DNA of 63,764 nt from the NCBI GenBank assembly GCA_949285145.1, contig CASDXQ010000011.1, positions 1 through 63,764 of the forward strand, given 5' to 3'. Position 1 is the stretch's first letter. Each line of letters begins with the position of its first letter. Shown one piece after another: positions 34,791-43,697 of this stretch. The notes beneath the pieces were generated by a model, which saw nothing but the letters and a program-made list of their open reading frames with translations, did no database searches and was not told the DNA's origin. Origin of the DNA: an uncultured Spirochaetales bacterium (GTDB lineage Bacteria > Spirochaetota > Spirochaetia > Sphaerochaetales > Sphaerochaetaceae). Both the position numbers and the translations under genes were made by a program.

Positions 34791-36067
34791 TTGACCTCCT
34801 TCTTGCCTGTGACATATTCGTAGATCAAGGACTTCTTGTAAGTAGTTAACGTCTCAAGCTGCTGTTTTTTGGAAAAGATGATGGAGTCGATTTCAGAGCA
34901 TTTGCTATTCAAATACCTCGTAATTAATAATTGTTCCGGCTCTGAGGGTATGATAACCATCAACTTACAGAACTCACTATAATTCAATCCCTGCCTAACC
35001 CCATTTCCCATGTTATAGAATACTTTTTTCAAGTCGTATGAATGCAATAAATAGTGAAAATACTGAGGAACACCTTCTTTTATCTTCAGTGTGATATATG
35101 CAGATGTTATTATTCCATGCATAGTTGAAAAACCAGTACGTAAACTTTTCTTATCGTTCTGCAAATCTGTAGGGCGAATGACAATGTCATTTTTTTCTAT
35201 GATGTTATAGGTTGAGAAACTGGCAGGAAGAAGCCCTTCATTTGTATTAATATCTTTTTGAACAATTCTTCCATAACTCAAAGAAAGCAAATTATGTTCC
35301 AGCAAAAGCCTATTAGGATTTTTTCTTTCCTGGGCAACAAGAAATAAAGGCTTGACATTCCATGAAGCGGGAATTTTACCCACCCAAGGAATATCGCTAT
35401 CTTTCATTGGAACAGACTTATTCAATCCTTTGGTGACAGCCTCCGTTATCAGAGACCTCTTGTATGCCTCAAGTGTCTCGACTTCCTTTTGGATATCAGA
35501 GGAGAGGGAATCCAGCTCAGCACACTTTTTATTCAGCCATTTTCCTATTTGTTCTTGTACTTCGAGTGGCGGATATGGGATGAATGTGTTAAGGAGTTTT
35601 TGATTGTTCAAGCTGGGTACAGGACCATAGTTTTCAAACCATCGCATATCAATGCATCGCAATAAGTAATATGCATAATAAATGTCTATATTTTGAGGTA
35701 CTAATGCTTGGCAGTTATTATCAACACAACAGTCGATACTCGTAATGGCACGACTGTTTTTCCTCATTGCTTCTCCTATTTTGGGAAGCAAAATACTTTT
35801 GGCTGGAATTATATTATATCTCTCTATTGTAGCCAGTTCTCTTGTTACCCAATTTGGTGATGTTGAGATATTTTGTCCAAAGGCATAAGCTTGGCTAATA
35901 TCACCAGCCTTAAAAAAAGGATAATCTCCATATTCATTTCCTTGATATTCAGGGCTAAATCCATTACCACCAATGATAGTAAAATGGTACTTTAACCGCT
36001 TTAATGTCCAGCTATCGGGAATTTTTCCAATCCATGTATTTTGAGTATCTTTTCTAGTAGATTCCAT
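34787..36067 (-). CDS. hsdS: Type I restriction, specificity subunit
   Basis: A 426-residue HsdS with two target-recognition domains. Each half begins with an IGKIPDSWTLKRLKY / VGKIPASWNVKPLF motif and ends in a conserved helix (EIQKEVETLEAYKRSLITEA at about 200 and KQQLETLTTYKKSLIYEYV at the end). It dictates the sequence methylated and cut by HsdMR; the target cannot be inferred. It starts one base from the hsdM stop. No second hsdS or recombinase is beside it, so shufflon-type switching is not indicated. Confidence 0.93.
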   Translation of the reverse strand: MESTRKDTQNTWIGKIPDSWTLKRLKYHFTIIGGNGFSPEYQGNEYGDYPFFKAGDISQAYAFGQNISTSPNWVTRELATIERYNIIPAKSILLPKIGEAMRKNSRAITSIDCCVDNNCQALVPQNIDIYYAYYLLRCIDMRWFENYGPVPSLNNQKLLNTFIPYPPLEVQEQIGKWLNKKCAELDSLSSDIQKEVETLEAYKRSLITEAVTKGLNKSVPMKDSDIPWVGKIPASWNVKPLFLVAQERKNPNRLLLEHNLLSLSYGRIVQKDINTNEGLLPASFSTYNIIEKNDIVIRPTDLQNDKKSLRTGFSTMHGIITSAYITLKIKEGVPQYFHYLLHSYDLKKVFYNMGNGVRQGLNYSEFCKLMVIIPSEPEQLLITRYLNSKCSEIDSIIFSKKQQLETLTTYKKSLIYEYVTGKKEVK

Positions 36068-36068
36068 A

Positions 36069-38189
36069 TCAGTCCCCTTTCCTCATCAGATTCTTGATGC
36101 GTTCTGATATGGACTCTTCAAGAGAAAGGAATTCCTTGAGAAGCTCTTCACTAGGTCTGGGCTCTTCATACTTGTAGAAATAACGTGTGAAAGGAATCTC
36201 TGCACCTGTCTTGATTACAGGTTTCTTTGCTCCGAGGTTCTCTTCAAAGAATGCTTTTGCATCAGGGATGTATGGAAGGACTTCTCTGGTCATGTATGTA
36301 TCGATATCCTCTTCAATCTTCACTATTTCAGAGTCCTTCGTCTCCTTGTCATAGATGATGTTGCCCTTTCTGTCCCTCTGGATCTTGGCATTCTTGTCCA
36401 TTATCGAAAGGCCGTCTGCAATCTTCTCAATGAGTTTTTTGTCAGTTGTTATTGATACCAAAGTTTTAGAGAGTACAGGCATGAACTCTTCAGGCGAATC
36501 GAATACTGCATCTGAAGTGTTTTCCCTCAGAGAACTGAGGATAGAGTCGTAGAGAGGCTTGTTATTCTGCATCTGCTCAAGCTTCTTTTGGTCTTTAGCA
36601 GAGAGTTCTTCTTCTGAATTCTCAAGACTATTTACAACAGCTTCATCGTAAAGCGAAGAGAGGCTGTTCTTCATGAGAAGATTCTCTATACGTTCTTCAT
36701 TGATTGCATAGCTTCTCTGAAGAGGCTGCATGACAGCATACTCTCGATATATGAACTCCTCGTTCCTGAAGATCTTGCACACTTCAGATTCTTCGAAACT
36801 AGAGTAAATTTCGGTTATCTGTCTTCTGTCTTCAGGAGAGATCTCGTTACGTTTGTTGCCAAGAGATTTCCTGAGTTTATGATAGATGTGACTTGCATCA
36901 ATTAGCTGGACTTTTCCCTTTCTTTCATTTCTCTTGTTCTTTGAAAGAACCCAGATATAGGTGGCAATGCCTGTGTTGTAGAAGAGGTCTGTCGGGAGAG
37001 CAATGATAGCTTCAATAAGGTCTTTCTCCAGTAGCCAACGCCTGATCTGACTCTCACCAGAGGATGTACCGCCAGTGAAGAGCGGTGAGCCGTTCTCGAT
37101 GATGGCCGCCCTTCCATAGTTATCATCCATCTTATCGACAGCAGACTGAAGAAAAAGCATCTGCATATCACCGGATCCGGGAAGGCCAGCTCCCCATCTG
37201 CCATTGAAACCTTTCTCGTATTCTTCCTTGACAGCAACTTCAACACCTTCTGCCGCATCCTTTCCACCCCAAGGTGCGCCAAATGGAGGATTCTCCAGTA
37301 CAAAGCGCATCTTCGTTCCTTTGAACCTGTCAGCCTTCATGGTGTCCTGATAGCAGATGTTCTCTGCGTTCTGTCCCTTGATGAGCATCTCGGCAAGACA
37401 TATTGCATAGGATTCTGGATTCACTTCCTGCCCAAATAGACGCACATCTGCTGATGGATTGTATCGCTTGATGAAATTGTAGCCAGTTGAGAGCATACCT
37501 CCTGTGCCGCAAGCCTGATCAAGAATTGTGATGACCTTTCCAGCATCAAAAATATCGTCACAACCTTCTGAAAGAAGGATGTTAACCATAAGTTTGATGA
37601 TGTCACGTCCTGTATAATGATCACCGGCTTCTGCATTTTCAGAGAACTTTCGGATAAGCTCTTCAAATATATATCCCATCTTTACGTTGTCTATTGTCCT
37701 GGGATCTAGATCCAGTTCAGAAAATGCTTTGACTACGGAGAGAAGACGATTATTCTTATCCATCTTGTCAATCTCTTCACCAAAATTAAGGCCTCTCTCT
37801 TTCGACATAAGAATCTCCTGAACATTAGGAGAGAAACCATTGAGGTAGCTCTTAAAATTCTCTGCAAGATGGTCAGAATCATTCACAAGTTCTGCAAGGT
37901 CAAACTCACTGGTATTGTAGAACTGGAATCCAGAAAGTCTGTACATTGCTATAACAGGATATCCAGGGTTTACTTTGTACTGGTTGACAACTTTCTCCTT
38001 TGTCGGAGCAAGTGCACATTCAAAACGACGGATTATAGTCATCGGAATGATGACATCCTTATATTTGTCGCTTCTATATGGACCCCTCAGTTTATTTGCA
38101 ATAGACCAGATGAAACTGACTTCTGTTGAGACATCAACAGGGGAATCGTCAAACATGATATCAACATTGGCGTTAACTGCACCTGCCAT
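36069..38189 (-). CDS. hsdM: Type I restriction, DNA adenine methylase subunit
   Basis: A 706-residue HsdM. N-terminal helical domain (VSFIWSIANKLRGPYRSDKY), SAM-binding motif I DQACGTGGMLSTGYN and catalytic motif IV NPPFGAPW identify an N6-adenine methylase. Extra C-terminal length (about 200 residues after the catalytic fold) is usual for this subgroup. The ATG at 38189 follows GGAGAGG. It is first in the hsdM-hsdS-membrane protein-hsdR-mcrB-mcrC operon. Bases 38190-38427 upstream hold the promoter region and a 50-residue open frame I cannot identify. Confidence 0.94.
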   Translation of the reverse strand: MAGAVNANVDIMFDDSPVDVSTEVSFIWSIANKLRGPYRSDKYKDVIIPMTIIRRFECALAPTKEKVVNQYKVNPGYPVIAMYRLSGFQFYNTSEFDLAELVNDSDHLAENFKSYLNGFSPNVQEILMSKERGLNFGEEIDKMDKNNRLLSVVKAFSELDLDPRTIDNVKMGYIFEELIRKFSENAEAGDHYTGRDIIKLMVNILLSEGCDDIFDAGKVITILDQACGTGGMLSTGYNFIKRYNPSADVRLFGQEVNPESYAICLAEMLIKGQNAENICYQDTMKADRFKGTKMRFVLENPPFGAPWGGKDAAEGVEVAVKEEYEKGFNGRWGAGLPGSGDMQMLFLQSAVDKMDDNYGRAAIIENGSPLFTGGTSSGESQIRRWLLEKDLIEAIIALPTDLFYNTGIATYIWVLSKNKRNERKGKVQLIDASHIYHKLRKSLGNKRNEISPEDRRQITEIYSSFEESEVCKIFRNEEFIYREYAVMQPLQRSYAINEERIENLLMKNSLSSLYDEAVVNSLENSEEELSAKDQKKLEQMQNNKPLYDSILSSLRENTSDAVFDSPEEFMPVLSKTLVSITTDKKLIEKIADGLSIMDKNAKIQRDRKGNIIYDKETKDSEIVKIEEDIDTYMTREVLPYIPDAKAFFEENLGAKKPVIKTGAEIPFTRYFYKYEEPRPSEELLKEFLSLEESISERIKNLMRKGD

Positions 38190-38427
38190 TTTGTTCCTCT
38201 CCGATATTCCACGATACATGGCTTGGTTGAATCAAACCCTGTCGTTTGGTTTGCTGGAATGCTATAGATTGAAAGCTGATCCAACGAGAAAACTGGAAAT
38301 TGCCTCAGCACAACTTCCATCAATAGCTCCTTTTCTTTTGGAGTCTATCATATTCCTTACATCATGATAATTGTTGAATGGTTTAATCTCGAATGTTTTT
38401 ATACGCTCGTCGAAAGTATAAACTCAA

Positions 38428-39267
38428 TTATGCTATTTTCCTGCACAAGACTTTCAGGCTATCAATAACAGCTTCATAGCTTATATCAGATGCATACGGA
38501 AACTTCTTTTGATATGCTGCCCACAAAGACCGGAGATGATTGTCAGACTCAATGGAAGAAACTATTCCAGTGGTGTCGTGAATAAGATTGGTTGTCCCCC
38601 TTTTGATGCATGTCGCATTGAAGGCACTCTTCAATACATCTGCATCAAGTTGATCTCCATACATCAGAAAAAGAGTTCTGATATCGTAGAAATCCCTCAT
38701 CCGTGTATTCAATATTCCTCTTGTAAGGACAGTCTGAATCTTCTCAGCCAATACTGTTTCCAGATTGTATGACAACAAGTTGATATAACGATCCTCAATA
38801 AACAGTTTATACCGGAATTCAACAGGCTGAGGGGTAATGATGTCTCCTGTAGAGATATTAACCTTGATAGGAGTGACAAATTTTCCCATGAGGGCATTCA
38901 TTGTAATTCTTATTCCCGGATACTCCATCTCATCCATGATACTTGATGAGTCCTTGATCTCAAATTTGACACCATCTCCGATATCTATATCCGTGATTTC
39001 AGTAATGATGTGTCTTGCATCATCTTCGGAAAAATTCAGATTCTTGAGACTTGTATCTATATCCATCGTGGAACGCAGAGATACTCCGACCAAAGCCGTT
39101 ACGAGCATGCCTCCCTTTATGATGAAATTATTTCTGTAGTTTGAAACAGAAACACGTTCAAGCAGCCGTTCCATCATATGAATCCTCAGCAGGATCCTTG
39201 CATCTGCATTGTTGTCTTTTGCTATATTCTTGATACGTCCTTTTATCTGTTCCGGTGTAAGCGGCAT
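38428..39267 (-). CDS. AbiEii-type nucleotidyltransferase toxin
   Basis: A 279-residue toxin-like nucleotidyltransferase of the AbiEii/AbiGii family. The NTase core is visible: FIIKGGMLVTALVG followed by TMDIDTSLKNLN with the two metal-binding Asp, then VKVNISTGD-like strands (PIKVNISTGD) and AEKIQTVLTRG with RMRDFYDIRTLF. AbiEii transfers nucleotides to tRNA acceptor ends in known examples and causes abortive infection. All catalytic residues appear kept. It starts immediately after the end of the truncated AbiEi gene. Confidence 0.88.
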   Translation of the reverse strand: MPLTPEQIKGRIKNIAKDNNADARILLRIHMMERLLERVSVSNYRNNFIIKGGMLVTALVGVSLRSTMDIDTSLKNLNFSEDDARHIITEITDIDIGDGVKFEIKDSSSIMDEMEYPGIRITMNALMGKFVTPIKVNISTGDIITPQPVEFRYKLFIEDRYINLLSYNLETVLAEKIQTVLTRGILNTRMRDFYDIRTLFLMYGDQLDADVLKSAFNATCIKRGTTNLIHDTTGIVSSIESDNHLRSLWAAYQKKFPYASDISYEAVIDSLKVLCRKIA

Positions 39268-39651
39268 TTAAAACAATACCTCCATATATCTGCGGATGAC
39301 ATTCTCAATATGGAATTTGCTTGCATATTCCATGAGAAGATTAAGATTCTTGTCCTTTCGTGCAATGTAGGATTTCATGACAGAACTGAACTCCTGTATC
39401 TCTATCGAGTTCCGGCTACGTACAAGATCACAGATTGTCCTTTCAAGATCATACATGGGGATGTTATTGCCAAAGTTATCCTTCACTGTTGTCTTTCCGA
39501 TATCCAGCAGTTCTTCCTTGACATAATAGACCTTGCACTTACCGCCTGCTTTGAGACGGTGAGCATTATAGCCGCTGTATATCGTAACAGTATGAACAAG
39601 AGGCTCCCTGTCAGACAGGCCATGATAATATTTCTTTCTCAGAACAATACT
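39268..39651 (-). pseudogene. AbiEi antitoxin, 5'-truncated
   Basis: In frame from 39651 the sequence reads YYHGLSDREPLVHTVTIYSG, KCKVYYVKEELLDIGKTT, and from a GTG at 39486 NNIPMYDLERTICDLVRSRN and KNLNLLMEYASKFHI. This is the C-terminal two thirds of AbiEi. The N-terminal winged-helix DNA-binding domain, normally about 60-80 residues, is absent: TAG lies at 39652-39654 and there is no good start or ribosome site. The C-terminal part is the one that neutralises the toxin, so a shortened product might still matter. Confidence 0.7.
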
Positions 39652-39884
39652 CTACACTGAAACACAGACAAAGTATATCGCTGGAACGATATCAATATTT
39701 CTGGCTTCTGTTGTCATCTTTGCTTTGAGAATCAAGACCGAAGAACAAGGGAAAGGTAGAATTTCCGGATTAGTTTTCTACGCTTACTATCCCTTACATT
39801 TAACAATGGTATTATGCGTCGATTCATTCTTAACAGTATATTAGTATCCATAAAACTGTTATTGGATGCACATACAATTATCAA

Positions 39885-41177
39885 TCACCCATAAAAAATT
39901 GAAATCAAATAATTACATATAGTGGCTGTAGAATCAGCAAGCAAATTTATCTGTGCTTTTGTGTATTCCGGAATATCTTCACTAGAATTTCCGTGTGCTG
40001 AACTATAATAATTTCTAAGCTTTGATAATGAACTTACAATTTTGGTGATTGATCCAGAAATATTTCTAATAAGAGTATTTTGTGTTGATCCAGGATGAAT
40101 ACCATAAGCTTGGAAAACGGAGTTCTGCAAATCCAATATCTTACAATCTTGTGCTATTTGAATATTCTTCTCTTTTGCCATGTCCTTTAATGCCGAATCA
40201 ATTGCAGTAATTGAATAGTGAACAGCATCAAGGTACTCACCCCTGTCAATACAAGCTCGCATAGAATCAAAAGCCTGTCGACATGCTGTAAAAGCTTTTG
40301 AACTTGAGGCATCTATTATCATGGGATGCGGAATATATCTATCATCAATAACAATCAGTTCTTTATGCAACAGTTTCAATGGGATTTTATTTCTTTCAAA
40401 AAGATCATTAATTTCTACACGAAATGATTCGTCATTTCCTGCAAAGAGCTCTAAGGCATCCAACACCTTGCATGGACTGATTCTGTCAGCAAGAATCTCT
40501 TTAATATCATGTTCCTGTAACTCTTCTGGAATATCTAAATCTTCTTTCAACACTTCAATGGCAGTTAAATCAACCCAATATGAATCAAAATAATCCGGCT
40601 GGGTTCTTACAGATATGTCATGTATTTGTATTGATTCCGCAATAGCAAGAAGTAATTCCCTTTTGAGGAGACTAGCAATGGCATTTACATCATGAACCAT
40701 GGATTCACGAATGGAAAAAGGTTGCCATCCTTTGACAAGATCATATTTCCTATAGCCAAATATAGGTTCGTTAGAAATAATATCCTTTTCATAAAGCTCT
40801 ACACCGTCCACACGCAATAGTTGATTTACCTGTTCGTACAAATTTGTCCAGTTACTCGCTCGAATATCAGGGGCAAAAATATGTAATATAAATTTCAGAT
40901 ATTCACTATCACAACACCTCTTAAGGTTGAATCTATCATCTTCAAAAACCCAAGAATTACTCCAATCATAGTTTCTTACTCGATGCTGAAAAATATCCTC
41001 TTCAGCATTTTTCAAACGTGAATCATAACTTGGCATTTGTTTAAGATTATAAAGATCAGCCAAAAAAGAAACTTCATCCTTATTACCAGAAAACAAATAT
41101 GGCACTGTAACCCAGTCAACATCAATTCCATTAAGGAATAAACTCGCTATTTTAGTTCTTGTAATCTGCGTAATCAT
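39885..41177 (-). CDS. AbiJ-like abortive-infection protein (AbiJ-NTD3 plus Abi_C/HEPN-like)
   Basis: A 430-residue protein. The N-terminus (ITRTKIASLFLNGIDVDW, FLADLYNLKQMPSYDSR, VRNYDWSNSWVFEDDRFNL) matches my recollection of the AbiJ N-terminal domain 3. The C-terminus (SSLSKLRNYYSSAHGNS) matches the Abi_C domain and holds an R-x6-H motif (Arg388, His395) as in HEPN RNases. It overlaps the upstream gene by one base (TAATG), so the two are coupled. AT content is visibly higher than in the core genes. Likely an anti-phage abortive infection effector acting on RNA; untested. Confidence 0.65.
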   Translation of the reverse strand: MITQITRTKIASLFLNGIDVDWVTVPYLFSGNKDEVSFLADLYNLKQMPSYDSRLKNAEEDIFQHRVRNYDWSNSWVFEDDRFNLKRCCDSEYLKFILHIFAPDIRASNWTNLYEQVNQLLRVDGVELYEKDIISNEPIFGYRKYDLVKGWQPFSIRESMVHDVNAIASLLKRELLLAIAESIQIHDISVRTQPDYFDSYWVDLTAIEVLKEDLDIPEELQEHDIKEILADRISPCKVLDALELFAGNDESFRVEINDLFERNKIPLKLLHKELIVIDDRYIPHPMIIDASSSKAFTACRQAFDSMRACIDRGEYLDAVHYSITAIDSALKDMAKEKNIQIAQDCKILDLQNSVFQAYGIHPGSTQNTLIRNISGSITKIVSSLSKLRNYYSSAHGNSSEDIPEYTKAQINLLADSTATICNYLISIFYG

Positions 41178-42253
41178 TAAAATACCCCATTAGGCTCGTA
41201 CTTATTTAGAACCCTAATAATGTGGACTGTTGACAGAACAGCCGTATAACATAATTCAGCATCCATAGAAACAGCTGTTCTTGTATGAGTTAATTCATTT
41301 GAGAAATCTACAGCAGCTCTTGCAAATTTAGTTTCTCTTTCACGACTTTTGTGCTTTAGGCAGAATGTTACGTACGCATCAAGCATACGTTTTGAGTCGG
41401 TTTGGCTAATTTCTACTCCGTCAATAGTAGATCCATGTTTTTCTTTTCTATAAACTGTCTGTGCTAAAGTAATTAACAACTCTCGACCATACATGCCAAC
41501 TGATTGGAAGTCCTGAGTTTTATATGCACCTTCTAAGACTTCTTTCATTCTTTGTGCATCTTCATCAACCTTATCCCATCCAGTTTTATCATAATGAAGT
41601 AAATTAATACTATTATCCTCAGAACCTTCAATCATATGAATCAATGGCGAGTAAAGTTCTTTTAGATAATCTCTTCTACTTTGATAAGTTTTTAATTCCT
41701 TATCATCATAGTCGGTATACCAATCCCACAAATCATTATAGTTATGAGCAGGTGAAAGACCTAACTTAGATAATACATTACAAAGATACTGGTGCTTTGC
41801 TTTATATGAGTTGTTTTCCTTGGTATCTCGGATTTGAATAATTCCAGTCCCTGCTTTTACCAGAATGTCCTTCTCTTCATTTATTAATCGCAAAACAGAG
41901 TCCCGATTCTCTTTTGGTTGTATTGCTACCCAATCAATATATTTTGTCAGCTTTGCTTTGATTCTAACTCCATAAATTTTTGTATAATCATCTGAAAAGA
42001 ATGACTGCAAAGAGTTAAGCACTATCTCCTCATATTCACTTTTTTTCTGCAAAATGTTTGAGTATTCGCTAAGAGGTAAATAAAAGTCCAGGTAGTAATA
42101 ATTTATTCCGCCATCCCAATTATCGTGGCGCAAAAAATCAAGTGTATATTCTGATTTCTTTATCAAATTTACAATTACACCATACCCACATTGGCGTAGA
42201 TCTTGGATAATCATTGATACAAGAGTTTGAACAAGCTCTGTTTCACTATTCAC
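41177..42253 (-). CDS. Partner of the AbiJ-like gene, unknown
   Basis: A 358-residue protein I do not recognise as a whole. The first 130 residues look like a mixed alpha-beta domain (DLRQCGYGVIVNLIKKSEYT, WVAIQPKENRDSVLRLI). The C-terminal 110 residues (GYGRELL-like MYGRELLITLAQTVYRKEKH, SKRMLDAYVTFCLKHKSRER, ELTHTRTAVSMDAELCYTAV) resemble helical C-terminal regions shared by several AbiJ-type proteins. It is first in the two-gene unit and starts about 180 bp from the tRNA-Phe gene. Probably a sensor or regulator for the effector. Confidence 0.5.
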   Translation of the reverse strand: MNSETELVQTLVSMIIQDLRQCGYGVIVNLIKKSEYTLDFLRHDNWDGGINYYYLDFYLPLSEYSNILQKKSEYEEIVLNSLQSFFSDDYTKIYGVRIKAKLTKYIDWVAIQPKENRDSVLRLINEEKDILVKAGTGIIQIRDTKENNSYKAKHQYLCNVLSKLGLSPAHNYNDLWDWYTDYDDKELKTYQSRRDYLKELYSPLIHMIEGSEDNSINLLHYDKTGWDKVDEDAQRMKEVLEGAYKTQDFQSVGMYGRELLITLAQTVYRKEKHGSTIDGVEISQTDSKRMLDAYVTFCLKHKSRERETKFARAAVDFSNELTHTRTAVSMDAELCYTAVLSTVHIIRVLNKYEPNGVF

Positions 42254-42431
42254 TGATAACCATCCTTAATCATTTTTAAGATACGTAATTTCAAATGCCT
42301 TGCATTGTACAGTAGTATCAGTGTATTTCTTGTTCGGGAAATTTTCAATGAAAATCTGTAGTGTAAAAGAATGAAAAATGAAGATAAAATAAAAAGCTAA
42401 CTCCTTATCTAGGGAAGAGTTAGCTTTCAAG

Positions 42432-42504
42432 TGCCGCCTCCAGGAATTGAACCAGGGACACAAGGATTTTCAGTCCTTTGCTCTACCAACTGAGCTAAAG
42501 CGGC
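42432..42504 (-). tRNA. tRNA-Phe (GAA)
   Basis: A 73-nt cloverleaf on the minus strand: acceptor GCCGCTT/AGGCGGC (one G-U), D-arm GCTC/GAGC, anticodon loop CTGAAAA giving GAA, T-loop TTCAATT, discriminator A, CCA not encoded. The T-stem CCTGG/CCTGG has a U-U mismatch at its middle pair (51-63). The defence island lies at its 3' end, the usual side for integration of mobile elements. Confidence 0.93.
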
Positions 42505-42564
42505 GTAACGGTAGAATTTGTACCAAAAAACGCTGTCCCTTGTCAATAAGTTTTACGATCTTTT

Positions 42565-43680
42565 TCACATTTCTGAAGAAACCAGTTCGTAAATATAATC
42601 ATAGCCTAGATTTAACCCTGTAGAAAAACTCTTCAGGTCAACATATTCCTCTCTGGTGTGGGACCCTTTCACATAAATCAGTCCAAGGCAGATCGCCTTT
42701 ATGCCGAGGGAAAGAGGAATGTTGCAGTCCGTGGAACCAGCCCCAGGAGTATACTTCATTCCATACTTCTCCATAAGAGTGCGCGCAAGATTCTCCATCC
42801 CTGTCGTATCAGCTTCTCCGTTTGAACATGGTCTGAGCCCGATGCACTCTGCTGTAACATCATTGTTCTTGGCTTTGAATGACGAAATGATGCTGTCAAA
42901 TGATGATCTCATCTTTGAAAGGGCACTCTCGTCAACAGAACGGAATTCATATGTGCATTCAGCCTCCTGGGCAATACTGTTAATGCTCGTGCCGCCGCTT
43001 ATGGTACCGACGTTGTATGTGGTTTTTCCGCTGTCTGGAAGTGTCTGCCTGTAGAGTTTTGTAATGATCTCACTCAAAATGGCGATTGCGTTCCTGTTGC
43101 CGAAATTAGCATAAGAGTGTCCCCCTTCCGTTTTCACCTTTATGCGGTAACGCTCACTTCCCACGGCAACGTTGACAATACCCTTTCCAAGACAGTGGTC
43201 GAATGATGTGAAAGATGAGATTCTGCCCTTGTAGTTCTCAAATAAAGTCCTCACTCCGTAAAGGTTTCCAAGTCCCTCCTCACAGGAATTGCAGACAAAG
43301 AGAACACCTCTTTTTGTCTTGATCCTTTCTTTTATGAAATGAATCGCATACATGATAAGTCCGGCGACATTGGCTGTATCATCCCCGCATCCGGGACAAT
43401 AAAGTCTGTCCCCTTCAATCCTCATGGGAAGCTCTTCTGTATCAGGAAAAACAACATCGGTATGAGCGGCAAAGACATCAAGTTCACATTTCCCGTCATC
43501 ATTGTACGGTATGATCACGTTCTTCGCCTCATCGACATAGAAACCTTCAATCCCTTCTTTTTCAAGATAGCTGCATATGAACTCAGCCCGCCGCCCCTCA
43601 TCATGACTGGGAGAGGGAATCGGGCACAGCTGTTTCAGCAAATCAAGTGTCTTATCGTAATATAAGGATGAGAAATACAT
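42565..43680 (-). CDS. M20-family metallopeptidase (PepT-like)
   Basis: A 371-residue zinc aminopeptidase of the M20 type that probably trims imported peptides in the cytoplasm. Metal ligands are in DVFAAHTDVVFPD, YCPGCGDDTANVAG and VCNSCEEGLGN; the dimerisation (lid) domain follows (GGHSYANFGNRNAIAI), then GAGSTDCNIPLSLGI near the end. It is 17 bp downstream of two peptide-type ABC permeases on the same strand, supporting a peptide uptake-and-degradation role. Exact specificity is not clear. Confidence 0.85.
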   Translation of the reverse strand: MYFSSLYYDKTLDLLKQLCPIPSPSHDEGRRAEFICSYLEKEGIEGFYVDEAKNVIIPYNDDGKCELDVFAAHTDVVFPDTEELPMRIEGDRLYCPGCGDDTANVAGLIMYAIHFIKERIKTKRGVLFVCNSCEEGLGNLYGVRTLFENYKGRISSFTSFDHCLGKGIVNVAVGSERYRIKVKTEGGHSYANFGNRNAIAILSEIITKLYRQTLPDSGKTTYNVGTISGGTSINSIAQEAECTYEFRSVDESALSKMRSSFDSIISSFKAKNNDVTAECIGLRPCSNGEADTTGMENLARTLMEKYGMKYTPGAGSTDCNIPLSLGIKAICLGLIYVKGSHTREEYVDLKSFSTGLNLGYDYIYELVSSEM

Positions 43681-43697
43681 CTTGAACCTCCTTTCAA

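Noticed and set aside
38228-38400. Minus-strand frame of about 50 residues (FEIKPFNNYHDVRN...) upstream of hsdM
   Set aside because: It has no start codon with a ribosome site and I recognise no family; it may be a gene remnant but cannot be supported.
39178-39660. Plus-strand open frame of 160 residues
   Set aside because: It is the complement of the AbiEi/AbiEii genes, whose minus-strand translation shows clear family motifs.
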